The notes under the pieces are model-generated. The model searched no databases, had not been told where the DNA came from, and saw only the letters and a list, made by a program, of their open reading frames with translations. From contig NZ_JACIGJ010000002.1 in assembly GCF_014197855.1 (NCBI RefSeq), positions 1 to 64,000 on the forward strand: a stretch of 64,000 nucleotides of DNA, in the 5' to 3' direction. Made by a program: the position numbers and the translations under genes. This document shows, piece by piece, positions 24,589 to 34,700 of the stretch (positions within the stretch are counted from its first letter, which is position 1; each line of letters begins with the position of its first letter). Source of the DNA: Roseospira marina (lineage in GTDB: Bacteria; Pseudomonadota; Alphaproteobacteria; Rhodospirillales; Rhodospirillaceae).

Positions 24589-25319
24589 TGAATCAGCTCA
24601 GAAGCACCCTGCGGCGCCGATTTTGAATGATCGGCTTTTTGAACTGAACGACGCCCCCTTGGCTCCGTCATCGAACACCGCCCGGAGGCGACGCGCGGCC
24701 AGTGCGGTCCCTCCGGTTCGGCGCGCGGGCGCGTCTGCTGGGCTCGCGTTAGGCGGCGTTACGCCCACCCAGGCCAGGAACGGCCACGGATCGCCCGCGC
24801 ACAGCCCGATGCGGAATGGTCGCAGGTGCGCTCATTGCGCCGGTCATCAGCATCAGGTCGGGACGGCCCCGAAACCCAACGTCCGGACGACGCCGCCAGG
24901 ACCGGCTGCTGCGCCGACCACCAACATTGGGCGTCTTGAGGCTTGCCACGGTGACCGGACGTCCGAGGGACAGAAGCCCTTCCACCAAAAGACGAATTAT
25001 CATGGTTCTCACAATCCAAGAAGAATAGCAGTGCAGGCTTAGACGCCGAGCGCCGGGCCATCCCAGACCAAAGGACCCGGAACTACGCAACGGCCCGCGG
25101 CTAGATGCGACCAAAGGGTCGAGCTTCGGGGCACCGACCTCTTCCCGGTTCAACAGTGCGATGGACAGCACGGCCCCTCTTCGAACCCGTGCCTCACACA
25201 CTATAGTGCGGCGAAAGTGCACCACAAAAGCTTTTTTTTGACCATTGTGTTGCTACAACGTCACGTTATAAAAGCGATGCATATTCTTGATTTTGCTTAT
25301 GAATCCGTCATACCTGCGA
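24589..25319. other. Gene-poor stretch with an AT-rich end
   Basis: About 730 bases lie between two convergent genes. Only short frames without recognisable features are present. The last 120 bases (about 25,200-25,315) are strikingly AT-rich for this genome, with an 8-T run (around 25,232) and TTATAAAAGCGATGCATATT-like wording. It could be decayed DNA or the remains of a mobile element. Confidence 0.4.
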
Positions 25320-26348
25320 TCACGCCAGAGCGGGGACTCCGGTGGTCGTCGAATGCTCAAAGTGCAGGGCCTGCCCCGGATGAACGACCGCATAAGCCGC
25401 ATGTGCCGCCATCGATGCTTCCGCGAACCCGGTCAGAATCAGCTTCAACTTGCCCGGGTAACTGGCCACGTCGCCCACAGCGAACACTCCAGGCAGCGTG
25501 GTCTGGCAGGTCGCCGGATCGACGACGATGCGCTGATGGTCCAAGGTCAGGTTCCACTCGGCCAGTGGCCCCAAATTCGTGGCAAGTCCGAAGAACGGCA
25601 ACAGGCGATCGGCCTCCAACCGGCGCGTGGCGCCGTCCAGATCGGCAACGATGACCGCTGAGAGCTCGCCCCCCTCGCCCTCCAGCCCATGGAGCTGATA
25701 GGGCACCACCAATTCGATCCGCCCGGAGTCGGCCATGGCGTGAAGTTGGGCCACGCTGTCCGGCGCGGCTCGGAACTTGGCGCGGCGGTGCACCACCTTG
25801 ACGTCGGCCGCCACCTCCGCCAGCGAGATTGCCCAGTCTACCGCCGAATCCCCGCCGCCGGCGATGACCACCCGGCGGTCACGAAAGGCCGCCCGCTTGG
25901 CGACCATGTAGAACACACTGGACCCCTCGTAGGCCTCGATCCCCGGCAGCGGCGGTCGGTTCGGTCCGAAGGCCCCGCCCCCCGCCGCGATGATCACGGC
26001 CGGAGCCTCCAGCACGACGCCGGCGCTGGTGGTCAGGCGCCAGGCGGTATCATCGGCCGTGCGTTCCAGACCCTCGACCCGCTGGCCCAAGTGAAACGTC
26101 GGATCGAACGGCGCCGCCTGGGTCATCAGATGATCCACCAGATCGCCGGCCAGCACTTTCGGGTAGGCCGGGATATCGTAGATGGGCTTTTCCGGATACA
26201 GCGCCGTCAACTGACCGCCGGGGGCGTCCAGCACGTCCACAACATGGCTTCGGATTCGCGACATGCCGAGTTGAAAGACGGTGAACAACCCGACCGGACC
26301 GGCGCCGATGATAACGGCATCCGTGCGGTGGACGGCGGACTCGGGCAT
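25320..26348 (-). CDS. Ferredoxin/flavodoxin-NADP+ reductase, thioredoxin-reductase-like type
   Basis: This 342-residue flavoprotein begins MPESAVHRTDAVIIGAGPVG. It has an FAD-binding GAGPVG (15-20), a GGQLTALYPEKPIYDIPAYP segment diagnostic of TrxR-like FNRs, an NADPH-binding IAGGGDSAVDWA near 163-174, a VHRRAKFRA specificity loop and the C-terminal FAD motif GVFAVGDVASYPGKLKLI. The CxxC redox pair of thioredoxin reductase is absent, which fits the YumC/R. palustris-type FNR (EC 1.18.1.2) that moves electrons between NADPH and ferredoxin. It supplies or drains reduced ferredoxin, for example for nitrogenase or other low-potential enzymes. Monocistronic, divergent from tsaE. Confidence 0.88.
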   Translation of the reverse strand: MPESAVHRTDAVIIGAGPVGLFTVFQLGMSRIRSHVVDVLDAPGGQLTALYPEKPIYDIPAYPKVLAGDLVDHLMTQAAPFDPTFHLGQRVEGLERTADDTAWRLTTSAGVVLEAPAVIIAAGGGAFGPNRPPLPGIEAYEGSSVFYMVAKRAAFRDRRVVIAGGGDSAVDWAISLAEVAADVKVVHRRAKFRAAPDSVAQLHAMADSGRIELVVPYQLHGLEGEGGELSAVIVADLDGATRRLEADRLLPFFGLATNLGPLAEWNLTLDHQRIVVDPATCQTTLPGVFAVGDVASYPGKLKLILTGFAEASMAAHAAYAVVHPGQALHFEHSTTTGVPALA

Positions 26349-26476
26349 GACGATTCCCTTCCGAAGGCGATCTTTTCAGGTGGCAGCCTGACATACCGGG
26401 CCGTCCCCATCGGTGCAAGCCCACGGAGGAACGGGTGCGCGTTGCGGGCGGACCGACGGACCGCTAAAACCGGGGC

Positions 26477-26971
26477 ATGATGAACACCCCAACCCAGACC
26501 GTGACTGTCCAGCTGCCCGACGAAGCCGCGACACGTCGCCTTGGCGCGGCATTGGCCGGTGCCTTGGGGCCGGGCGATGTCGTGGTTTTGCGGGGGGACC
26601 TGGGCGCGGGCAAGACCGCGCTGGCGCGTGCCACCGTCCGGGCGCTGACGGGCGATCCGGATGAGGAGGTGCCGAGCCCCACCTTCACGCTGGTGCAGGT
26701 GTACGAGGGCGCGGCCGGTCCGCTCGTGTATCACTACGATCTCTATCGGTTGGAGCACCCCGACGACGTGCTGGAACTGGATCTCGACGACGCCCTGGCT
26801 GGTGGCATCGCCTTAATTGAGTGGCCCGATAGGATGGCCGGGTGGCTGCCGCGCGACCGCCTCGACATTACGCTGTCCCACACCGGTGCGACGGCGCGAC
26901 GCGCGGACCTGACGGGCCAAGGCGCGTGGCGGGGCCGCATGGACAGTCTAGCCCGCCGGGTGACGTCATGA
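26477..26971 (+). CDS. tsaE: tRNA threonylcarbamoyladenosine biosynthesis ATPase TsaE
   Basis: This 164-residue P-loop protein has Walker A GDLGAGKTALAR (about 41-52), the family SPTFTLVQVYEG strand, YHYDLYRLEHPDDVLELDLD and IALIEWPDRMAGWLP. These are the full signature set of TsaE, which with TsaB and TsaD makes the t6A37 modification of ANN-decoding tRNAs. The size is normal for the family (about 150-165). The first two codons are both ATG, so the start may be 26,477 or 26,480. It heads the tsaE-amgK-murU-addB-addA run and overlaps the next gene by four bases (ATGA). The alphaproteobacterial order is conserved and gives extra support. Confidence 0.95.
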   Translation: MMNTPTQTVTVQLPDEAATRRLGAALAGALGPGDVVVLRGDLGAGKTALARATVRALTGDPDEEVPSPTFTLVQVYEGAAGPLVYHYDLYRLEHPDDVLELDLDDALAGGIALIEWPDRMAGWLPRDRLDITLSHTGATARRADLTGQGAWRGRMDSLARRVTS

Positions 26972-27969
26972 GCGAGCGGGATGATGCGCGCACGGCGTTT
27001 CTGGGCCGGGCCGGCTGGGGCGACGCCCAGCGCGGCCGACTGGCCGGCGATGCCTCGTTCCGCTCCTATGACCGTATCGCGCGGTCGGATGACACAGCCG
27101 TGCTGATGGACGCCCCCCCGCCTCAGGAGGACGTGCGCCCCTTCACGCGCGTGGCGCGCCATCTGAGGGACCTAGGCTACTCCGCGCCGGAGATCCTGGC
27201 CGAGGATACCGAGCACGGCTTCCTGCTGCTGGAGGATCTGGGCGACGCCACGTTCACGTACTGCCTCGCGGCGGGAGCCGACGAAGCGGAGTTGTACGCA
27301 CTGGCCGTCGACCTGCTGGCCGATCTGCACCGCCGGCCGGTCGCGGCGACGGTGCCAGAGGGCCTCGTGCCGCCCTACGACGATCGCCGTCTGCTGGACG
27401 AGGCCGGCTTGTTGCCGGACTGGTACATGGCGGCGGTGCTGGAGACGCCCCTCTCGGCGGAGGCTCGCGCTGAGTATGACGCCGTGTGGCGCGCGGTGTT
27501 CCCGCTGGCCCGTGCCGTCCCGAACACGCTGGTGCTGCGCGACTTCCATGTCGACAACCTGTTGGTTCTGGAGGACCGGCCCGCGCCCCGGCGCTGCGGC
27601 CTGCTCGACTTCCAGGATGCCGTCGCCGGACCGCTGACCTATGATCTGGTCTCGCTGCTGGAAGACGCCCGCCGCGACCTTGCCCCGGGGCTGGTCGCCG
27701 CGATGCGAACCCGCTACCACGCCGCGCGCCCCGGCCTCGACCGGACCGCCTTCGACGCAAGCTGGGCCGTCCTCGCCGCCCAGCGCCACGCCAAGGTGAT
27801 CGGTATATTCACCCGGTTGGCGCGCCGCGACGGCAAACCGCTGTACCTGACCCACATCGCCCGGGTCTGGCGCCTTCTTGATGCCGCCCTGGGCCATCCG
27901 GCGCTCGCCGATGTGCGCGCCTGGATCGACCGCCACATCCCGCCGGAGCGGAGACTCATCCCGTCATGA
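26968..27969 (+). CDS. amgK: N-acetylmuramate / N-acetylglucosamine kinase AmgK
   Basis: This 333-residue aminoglycoside-phosphotransferase-fold kinase begins MSERDDARTAFLGRAGW. Kinase marks are LAGDASFRSYDRI (glycine-rich entry), TAVLMDAPPPQEDVRPF, GFLLLEDLGD, the catalytic loop VLRDFHVDNLL and the metal loop LLDFQDAVAGPLTYDLVSLL. AmgK phosphorylates MurNAc and GlcNAc at the anomeric carbon in the cell-wall recycling route that bypasses de novo UDP-MurNAc synthesis and confers fosfomycin tolerance. The next gene, overlapping by four bases, is MurU, which acts on its product. The pair is diagnostic of this route. Start at ATG 26,968 overlaps the tsaE stop. Confidence 0.92.
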   Translation: MSERDDARTAFLGRAGWGDAQRGRLAGDASFRSYDRIARSDDTAVLMDAPPPQEDVRPFTRVARHLRDLGYSAPEILAEDTEHGFLLLEDLGDATFTYCLAAGADEAELYALAVDLLADLHRRPVAATVPEGLVPPYDDRRLLDEAGLLPDWYMAAVLETPLSAEARAEYDAVWRAVFPLARAVPNTLVLRDFHVDNLLVLEDRPAPRRCGLLDFQDAVAGPLTYDLVSLLEDARRDLAPGLVAAMRTRYHAARPGLDRTAFDASWAVLAAQRHAKVIGIFTRLARRDGKPLYLTHIARVWRLLDAALGHPALADVRAWIDRHIPPERRLIPS

Positions 27970-28748
27970 CCCCGACGCGCCTGCCGCATTCCATCCCGAT
28001 CCCTCCTATCGGTGACGTCACGATTCCCCGCTGCGGGATGGTGCTGGCCGCCGGCAAAGGCTCGCGGATGCGGCCCATCACCAAACGAACCCCGAAACCC
28101 CTGATCAAAGTCCGAGGGGTGCCGGTCATCGACTGGACCCTGGATCGCATGGCGACGGTCGGAGTCGAGACCTGCGTGGTGAACGTGCACCACCTCGCGG
28201 ACGACGTCCGCGCCCATCTCGCCCACCGCAAGACACCCACCATCGTCTTCTCGGACGAGACCGATCAACTCATGGACACCGGTGGCGGCGTGAAAAGGGC
28301 GCTGCCCCTGCTGGGACCGGACCCGTTCCTGGTCGCGAACGGGGATATCCTGTGGCTCGACGGCATCCGGCCGGCCCTGACGCGGCTGGCAGAAGCCTGG
28401 GACCCGGCGCGCATGGACATGCTGCTGCTTGTGGTGCCGCTGGCCAGCGCCAACGGCTACGAGGGGCGCGGCGACTTCTGCCTGGACGGTTGGGGTCGGC
28501 CCCGACGCCGCAAGTCGCACGAGATCGCCCCCTTCGTGCACGGGGGCGTTCTCATCACCACGCCAACCCTGTTCGAGGACACGCCGGACGAGCCGTTCTC
28601 GCTCAACCGCCTATTCAACCGCGCCATGGACGAGGAACGCCTTTACGCCACCGTCCATGACGGCGAGTGGTATCATGTGGGCACACCGGCCGCGCTCGCT
28701 CTCGCGGAAGCGAAACTGGGCGAGCCGAACTTGTGCAGCGACCAGTAG
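27966..28748 (+). CDS. murU: N-acetylmuramate-1-phosphate uridylyltransferase MurU
   Basis: This 260-residue nucleotidyltransferase has MVLAAGKGSRMRPITKRTPK (the GxGxRMxP nucleotide loop and KPL Lys), PVIDWTLDRM, a VVNVHHLADDVRAHL strand-helix, DTGGGVKRALPLLG, and FLVANGDILW carrying the metal-binding Asp. It converts MurNAc-1-phosphate and UTP to UDP-MurNAc, completing the AmgK route to peptidoglycan precursors. The N-terminus has about 22 extra residues (MTPTRLPHSIPIPPIGDVTI) before the first strand. A start at MVLAAG would be nearer the family norm, but the ATGA overlap with amgK favours the longer form. Confidence 0.92.
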   Translation: MTPTRLPHSIPIPPIGDVTIPRCGMVLAAGKGSRMRPITKRTPKPLIKVRGVPVIDWTLDRMATVGVETCVVNVHHLADDVRAHLAHRKTPTIVFSDETDQLMDTGGGVKRALPLLGPDPFLVANGDILWLDGIRPALTRLAEAWDPARMDMLLLVVPLASANGYEGRGDFCLDGWGRPRRRKSHEIAPFVHGGVLITTPTLFEDTPDEPFSLNRLFNRAMDEERLYATVHDGEWYHVGTPAALALAEAKLGEPNLCSDQ

Positions 28749-28751
28749 GGC

Positions 28752-31751
28752 ATGCCGCGCCGCCCATCCCTCTACACCATCGCCCCGACCCGGCCGTTCG
28801 TCGATGTGCTGGCGGCGGGCCTGTTGGCGGCCTACGGCACCGATCCGCTCCGGCTTGCCGATGTGACCGTTCTGCTGCCCACGCGGCGGGCCGGCCGCCT
28901 GCTGCGGGAGGCGTTTTTGCGCCAGGGCGGCGGCCGTGCGCTCCTGTTGCCGCGCATGATGCCCCTTGGTGACGTCGACGAGGATGATCTGTCCCTGAGT
29001 GACGGGGCCGCCCCAGGCGAGGGGGTAGAAGACCTTCCCCCGGCCATTCCCGGCCTGCGCCGCCAGCTTCTGCTCGCCCAGTTGATCCAGGCGCGGCCGT
29101 TGCGACCGGATGGCACCCGCCCAACCCCGGAAATCGCGGCCCGGCTGGCGCGCGACCTCGCCGGATTGATGGACCGGGTGCAGACCGAACGCCTGTCCTT
29201 CGACCGCCTGACCGAGCTGGTGCCGGACCGCTACGCCGAGCACTGGCGCACCACGGTCGAATTCCTAAGCATCGTGACGGACGTCTGGCCCAGCCTGCTG
29301 GAGGCCGAGGGCATGATGGATCCCGCCGACCGCCGCGACCGGCTGATGACCGCGCAGGCGGAGGCGTGGCGTCACAGTCCCCCCGACAGCCCCGTGATCG
29401 CGGCCGGGTCCACCGGCTCCATCCCCGCGACGGCCGACCTGATGGCCGTGGTCGCCGGTCTTCCGCAGGGGGCCGTGGTGCTGCCCGGCCTCGACCGGAC
29501 CATGGACGCGGACAGTTGGGCGGCGCTGGACTGGACCCACCCGCAATTTGGCCTGCGTCGCCTTCTGGAGCGCCTGGGCGTGGAGCGGGAGGCGGTCGCC
29601 GACTGGCCGGACGCCATCCCGGCGACCGACACCGCGACCGCACCGGCGGACCGTGCCCGCCTGCTGACGGAGGCCATGCGGCCGGCCCCCACGGCCCACG
29701 CGTGGCACGGCGCCCCCGCCCTGCCCGCCGCCACGCTGGACGGCGTCACCCGCATCACCTGCCCGGGACCGCGCGAGGAAGCCGAGACGATCGCCCTGAT
29801 GATGCGCGAGACCCTGGAGACCCCGGGACGCACGGCCGCCCTAGTGACCTTCGACCGCACGCTGGCGCGGCGGGTCGCCGCCGCCCTGGGCCGCTGGGGC
29901 CTGACCGTGGACGATTCGGCGGGCCAGCCGCTCGCCCTGACGCCCCCCGGAACGGTCCTGCGCCTGCTGGCCGCCGCAGCCGCCAGCGATCTGGCCCCCG
30001 GTCCGTTGCTTGACCTGCTGCGCCATCCGCTGGTCACCGCCGGGCGGGACGCCGGGCTATTCCGCCGTCAGGTCCGGCGGTTCGAATGCGCGGTGCTGCG
30101 CGGCCCCCGGCATGCGGGCGGCTTCGAGGGGCTGCGCCGCGCGGCGTTCAAGGCGGAGTTCGCGGAGGACTCCGGCCCCCTGCGCCTGATCGCCCGCCTT
30201 GAGGGCTGCATGGGCGCGTTCTTGGCCGGCATGCAGGGGCCAGAGGTGCCGCTGACCGCGCTGGTCAAGGCGCATATGGAGGCCGCAGAGGCCCTGGCCG
30301 AAACCGACACTGAGCCGGGTCCTCTGCGCCTGTGGGCCGGCCCGGCGGGCGAGGCGGCGGCCACCTTCGCCGCCGAACTGGCGGACGCCGCCGACGGCCT
30401 CCCCCCTATGGCGCCCCGGCATTATCCGGGCGTGCTCGACGCGCTCCTTGCGGGGCATGTGGTCCGCACCCCCCCCGGCATGGGTCACCCACGGCTGGCG
30501 ATCCTGGGACCGCTGGAGGCCCGCGTGTGGCACGCCGACCGGATGATCCTGGGTGGCCTCAACGAAGGCTCCTGGCCGCCGGCCGTGGAGGCGGACCCCT
30601 GGATGAGCCGCCCCATGCAGGCCGCCTTTGGTCTGCCGCCGCCGGAGCAGCGCATCGGCCTGTCAGCGCACGATTTCACGCAGGCGCTGGGCGCGCCGGA
30701 GGTCGCCTTGACCCGAGCGGCGCGGGTCGAGGGCACGCCGACCGTACCCTCCCGCTGGCTGCTGCGGCTGGATGCCGTGACGGCGGCGACCGGACTGGGG
30801 GACGCGTGGGCGGCGGCGGCGCACGGCCCCTGGCTTGCCTGGACCGGGCACCTGCGCGCGGTCACACCGACCGAACCCGTACCGCCCCCGGCGCCGACCC
30901 CGCCGGTGGAGGCGCGTCCGACGCGCCTGTCGGTCACGCGGATCGAGACCTGGCGCCGCGACCCCTACGGCATCTATGCGCGCTACGTCCTTGGCCTGGA
31001 AAAGCTGGCGGATCTGGATCAGCCCCTCGACATGCGGGACTTCGGCATGCTGGTGCATGCCGCCCTGGAAGGGTTTCGCGTCCGCTGGCCGGGACCCCTG
31101 CCCCCCGATCCGGAGCGGGAGCTTCTGGCGATTGGGGAAGAGGAGTTCGGCGAAACCCTCGCGGACGCTCATGCCGCCGCGTTCTGGTGGCCGCGCTTCG
31201 AGCGCACGGCCGCCTGGATCGTGGCGCAGGAACAGCGCCGCGCCGACACCTTGGACCGCGTGTCCGTGGAGTGCTCCGGCCGCATGACCCTGAGCGGCAC
31301 GGACCGGCCCTTCACCCTGACCGGCACCGCCGACCGCATCGAACGCCGAACGGACGGCACGCTGGTCCTGGTGGACCACAAGACCGGCATCCCGCCCAGC
31401 AAGACGGAGGTCTCGGCCGGTTATGCCCCGCAGCTTCCGTTGGAGGCCGCCATGGTCGCGGCCGGCGCCTTTGCCGACCTGCCGGCCGCCCCGGTGTCCG
31501 GCCTGGAATACTGGCGCCTGAAGGGCAACCGGGACGCCCCGGGCGAAATCCGGTCCGTCGCGGACGACCCCACCACCCTTGCCGCCGAGGCGCTGGCCGG
31601 CCTGACCGCGCTGGTGAACCTCTACGCCCGGCCGGAGACGCCCTACCCCGCCCGCCCAGTCCCCGACAAGGCGCCGCGCTATTCCGACTACGAGCATCTC
31701 GCCCGGGTCGCGGAATGGGCCACGGCCGTGGATGAGGAGGGCGGCGGATGA
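28752..31751 (+). CDS. addB: Double-strand break repair protein AddB (alphaproteobacterial type)
   Basis: This 999-residue partner of AddA begins MPRRPSLYTIAPTRPFVDVL. It contains an N-terminal degenerate helicase-like part (VTVLLPTRRAGRLLREAFL), CPGPREEAETIALMMRET, the MILGGLNEGSWPPAVEADPW motif, MSRPMQAAFGLPPPEQRIGL, and a C-terminal RecB-family nuclease with LSVTRIETWRRDPYGIYARY and VLVDHKTGIP (catalytic Asp-x-Lys). With AddA it forms the helicase-nuclease that processes DNA ends to 3' tails for RecA. It begins three bases after murU and overlaps addA by four bases. The alphaproteobacterial form is shorter than Bacillus AddB, and no iron-sulfur Cys cluster is evident. Confidence 0.95.
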   Translation: MPRRPSLYTIAPTRPFVDVLAAGLLAAYGTDPLRLADVTVLLPTRRAGRLLREAFLRQGGGRALLLPRMMPLGDVDEDDLSLSDGAAPGEGVEDLPPAIPGLRRQLLLAQLIQARPLRPDGTRPTPEIAARLARDLAGLMDRVQTERLSFDRLTELVPDRYAEHWRTTVEFLSIVTDVWPSLLEAEGMMDPADRRDRLMTAQAEAWRHSPPDSPVIAAGSTGSIPATADLMAVVAGLPQGAVVLPGLDRTMDADSWAALDWTHPQFGLRRLLERLGVEREAVADWPDAIPATDTATAPADRARLLTEAMRPAPTAHAWHGAPALPAATLDGVTRITCPGPREEAETIALMMRETLETPGRTAALVTFDRTLARRVAAALGRWGLTVDDSAGQPLALTPPGTVLRLLAAAAASDLAPGPLLDLLRHPLVTAGRDAGLFRRQVRRFECAVLRGPRHAGGFEGLRRAAFKAEFAEDSGPLRLIARLEGCMGAFLAGMQGPEVPLTALVKAHMEAAEALAETDTEPGPLRLWAGPAGEAAATFAAELADAADGLPPMAPRHYPGVLDALLAGHVVRTPPGMGHPRLAILGPLEARVWHADRMILGGLNEGSWPPAVEADPWMSRPMQAAFGLPPPEQRIGLSAHDFTQALGAPEVALTRAARVEGTPTVPSRWLLRLDAVTAATGLGDAWAAAAHGPWLAWTGHLRAVTPTEPVPPPAPTPPVEARPTRLSVTRIETWRRDPYGIYARYVLGLEKLADLDQPLDMRDFGMLVHAALEGFRVRWPGPLPPDPERELLAIGEEEFGETLADAHAAAFWWPRFERTAAWIVAQEQRRADTLDRVSVECSGRMTLSGTDRPFTLTGTADRIERRTDGTLVLVDHKTGIPPSKTEVSAGYAPQLPLEAAMVAAGAFADLPAAPVSGLEYWRLKGNRDAPGEIRSVADDPTTLAAEALAGLTALVNLYARPETPYPARPVPDKAPRYSDYEHLARVAEWATAVDEEGGG

Positions 31752-34700
31752 CGCCATCCCCGCACGACCCAAACCCCGCTCCGACCGATCCGGTCGCCCT
31801 GGCCGCGCGCGACCAGCGCCGCGCCGCCGATCCGACCGTGTCGGCCTGGGTCGCGGCCAGCGCCGGCTCCGGCAAGACCAAGGTGCTGACCGACCGCGTG
31901 CTGAACCTGCTGCTGGCGGGGGCGGCGCCCGAGCGGATCCTGTGCCTGACCTTCACCAAGGCGGCGGCGGCGGAGATGGCGAACCGCATGGCCGCGCGCC
32001 TCGCCACATGGTCCGTCACGGACGACGCCTCCCTGGCCCGCGCGCTGGAGGATCTGTCCGGGGAGCGACCGGACCCCGACCGCATGGCCCTGGCCCGGCG
32101 CCTGTTCGCACGCGTGCTGGACACCCCCGGCGGCATGCGGATCCAGACCATCCATGCCTTCTGCCAGTCGGTCTTGCGCCGGTTTCCGCTCGAGGCGGGC
32201 CTGTCGCCCAGTTTTCAGGTCATGGACGACGCCACCGCCCGCGACGCGGCCGAGACCGCCCTGGGCACCGTGCTGAACAAGGCCGGCGGGGCTGATCCGA
32301 TGACGGACCCGCTCACGGCGGCGCTGGCGACCGTGACCAGCCGGGTGTCGGAGGACCGCTTCCCCAAGCTGATGGCGGCGATGAAAAACCAGGCGCCGCG
32401 CCTGCGCCGGCTGTTCGCGGCCCGAGGCGGGCTGGCGGCCGTGCGGACGGCCACCTACGACCGGCTCGGCGTCGCCGAGGGGGCCACGCCGGAGACCCTG
32501 GACCGGGCCGCCTGCGCCGAGGAGGCATTTGATGGCCCCGGCCTGCGGGCCGCCGCCGCGATCCTCGCCCAAGGCACCAAGACCGACCAGGGCAAGGGGG
32601 ACGCGCTCGCGGCCTTTCTGGCAGCGGACCCAGATGACCGGCTGGAGTTGTTGCCGGCACACGAGAAAACGTTCTTCGACAGCAAGGGCCAGCCACGCGA
32701 CACCGAGAAGATGACCACGAAGGGTCTTCACACCAAGAACCCCGAGGTTCTCGATATCCTGGCCCAGGAGCGGGACCGCCTGATCCGCCTGCGGGCGGCT
32801 CGGCAGGCCGCGTCCGTGGCCGAGGCGACGGGGGCGCTGCTGACGGTCGCGGATGCCTACCTGCGCGTTCTGGCGGCGTACAAGGACGCCCGCGCGCTGC
32901 TGGACTTCGATGACCTCGTGCAGCACACCCGCACCCTGCTGGAGCGCGCGGACGGCGCCGCCTGGGTGCTCTACAAGCTCGACGGCGGCATCGACCACTT
33001 GCTGATCGACGAAGCCCAGGACACCAGCCCGGACCAGTGGGCGGTCGCGCGCACCCTGACCGAGGAGTTCCACGCCGGTCTCGGCCGCGAGGGGCCCCAC
33101 GGCGACGGCCTGCCGCCCACCCGCACCGTGTTCGCCGTCGGCGACCGCAAGCAGTCGATCTACAGCTTTCAGGGCGCCGACCCAGCCGGGTTCGAGGCCA
33201 TGCGCACGCGCGTCGGGGAGCGGGTGCGCGTCACCGGCCAGCGGTTCGAGGACGTGGGTCTGCACGTCTCCTTCCGCTCCACCCCGGCGGTGCTGGAGGC
33301 CGTGAACCGGGTGTTCGCCCAGCCGGACGCCCGCGACGGCGTCGCCCTGGGGGACGAGGACATCACCCACACGCCCGCCCGGGTGGGACAAGCGGGCATG
33401 GTCGAGGTGTGGCCGCCCGTCGATCCTCCCGAGCTGCCGGACCCCGAGCCCTGGAAGCCGCCGGTGGAGCGCCTGCGGGTGGAAAGCGCCCCGAGCCGGC
33501 TGGCTCGCGTGCTGGCGGCCCGCATTCACCGCATGATCACGGCGGGGGAGCGACTGGAGGCACGGGACCGCCCGATCCGGGCCGGCGACATTCTCGTGCT
33601 GGTGCGGCGGCGCACCGGCTTCGTCACCGACCTGACGCGCGCCCTGAAGACGCTGGGCGTCGCGGTGGCCGGCGCCGACCGCATGGTGCTGACCGACCAG
33701 ATCGCCGTCATGGACCTGATCGCGCTCGGCAACGCCCTGCTGCTGCCGGAGGACGACCTCACCCTGGCGACGGTCCTGAAGGGGCCGCTGATCGGCCTGA
33801 CGGAGGAGGAGCTGTTCACCCTCGCCCATGGCCGGGCGTCGGGCGAACGGCTTTGGCACCGGCTGGAGGCCCGAGCCGGCGCCGACGACGCCTTTGGCGC
33901 CGCCTGGGCGACGCTGGCGGACCTGATGGCCCGCGTGGACCGGCTGCCGCCGCACGAACTGTACGCCCGGATCCTCGATCACCAGGGAGGACGGCGCGGC
34001 CTGCTGGCCCGGCTCGGCCCCGAGGCGGACGACCCGATCGACGAGTTCATGGCGCTCGCCCTGGCCCACGACCGCAACCAGCCACCCTCGCTGGGCGCCT
34101 TCCTGCGGTCCCTCGCCGTCGCCGACACCGAGATCAAGCGCGACCTGGAGCACGGCGGCGCGGCGGTGCGTGTGATGACCGTGCATGGCTCCAAAGGCCT
34201 CCAGGCGCCGGTGGTGATTCTACCGGATACGCTGTCGCTGCCGCACCGGGGCGACACCCACGTCTATTTCGACGGCCCGGCCGAGGACGACGCGGCCCTG
34301 CTGCTGTGGCCCCCGCGCGCCGCCGACCGCGACCCGGTCACCCAGGCGTTGGAGGACGCCCGCGTGGCGGCGGAAGAGCGGGAGTACCGCCGCCTTCTCT
34401 ACGTCGCCCTGACGCGGGCCGAGGATCGGTTGATCCTGTGCGGCTGGAACACGCGCAAGGCCGCGCCGGACGCGGCGTGGCACCCGGTTGTGACGCGGGC
34501 GCTCACCGGCTTTGCGACCAAGGCGGCCGACCCCGCGCTTCTCGCCTGCGGCCTGGACGAAGACGGCGCAACCATCCTACGCCATCGCTCCGCCCAGACC
34601 CGGCCGCCGCGGGGGGACGCCCCGGACGTCTCCGACGCCGCGCCCGACACGACGGAGCCGCCATGGCTCCATACCGCCCCGGCGCCCGATCCGCGCCCAT

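Noticed and set aside
24749-25225. Overlapping short frames on both strands in the gap after the SPOR lipoprotein
   Set aside because: No motif, no ribosome-binding site and no agreement in codon use with neighbouring genes.
31688-34186. An 832-codon open frame antisense to addA
   Set aside because: High GC content gives long empty antisense frames. addA carries all helicase motifs on the other strand; the antisense product is Arg/Gly/His/Gln-rich without any motif.
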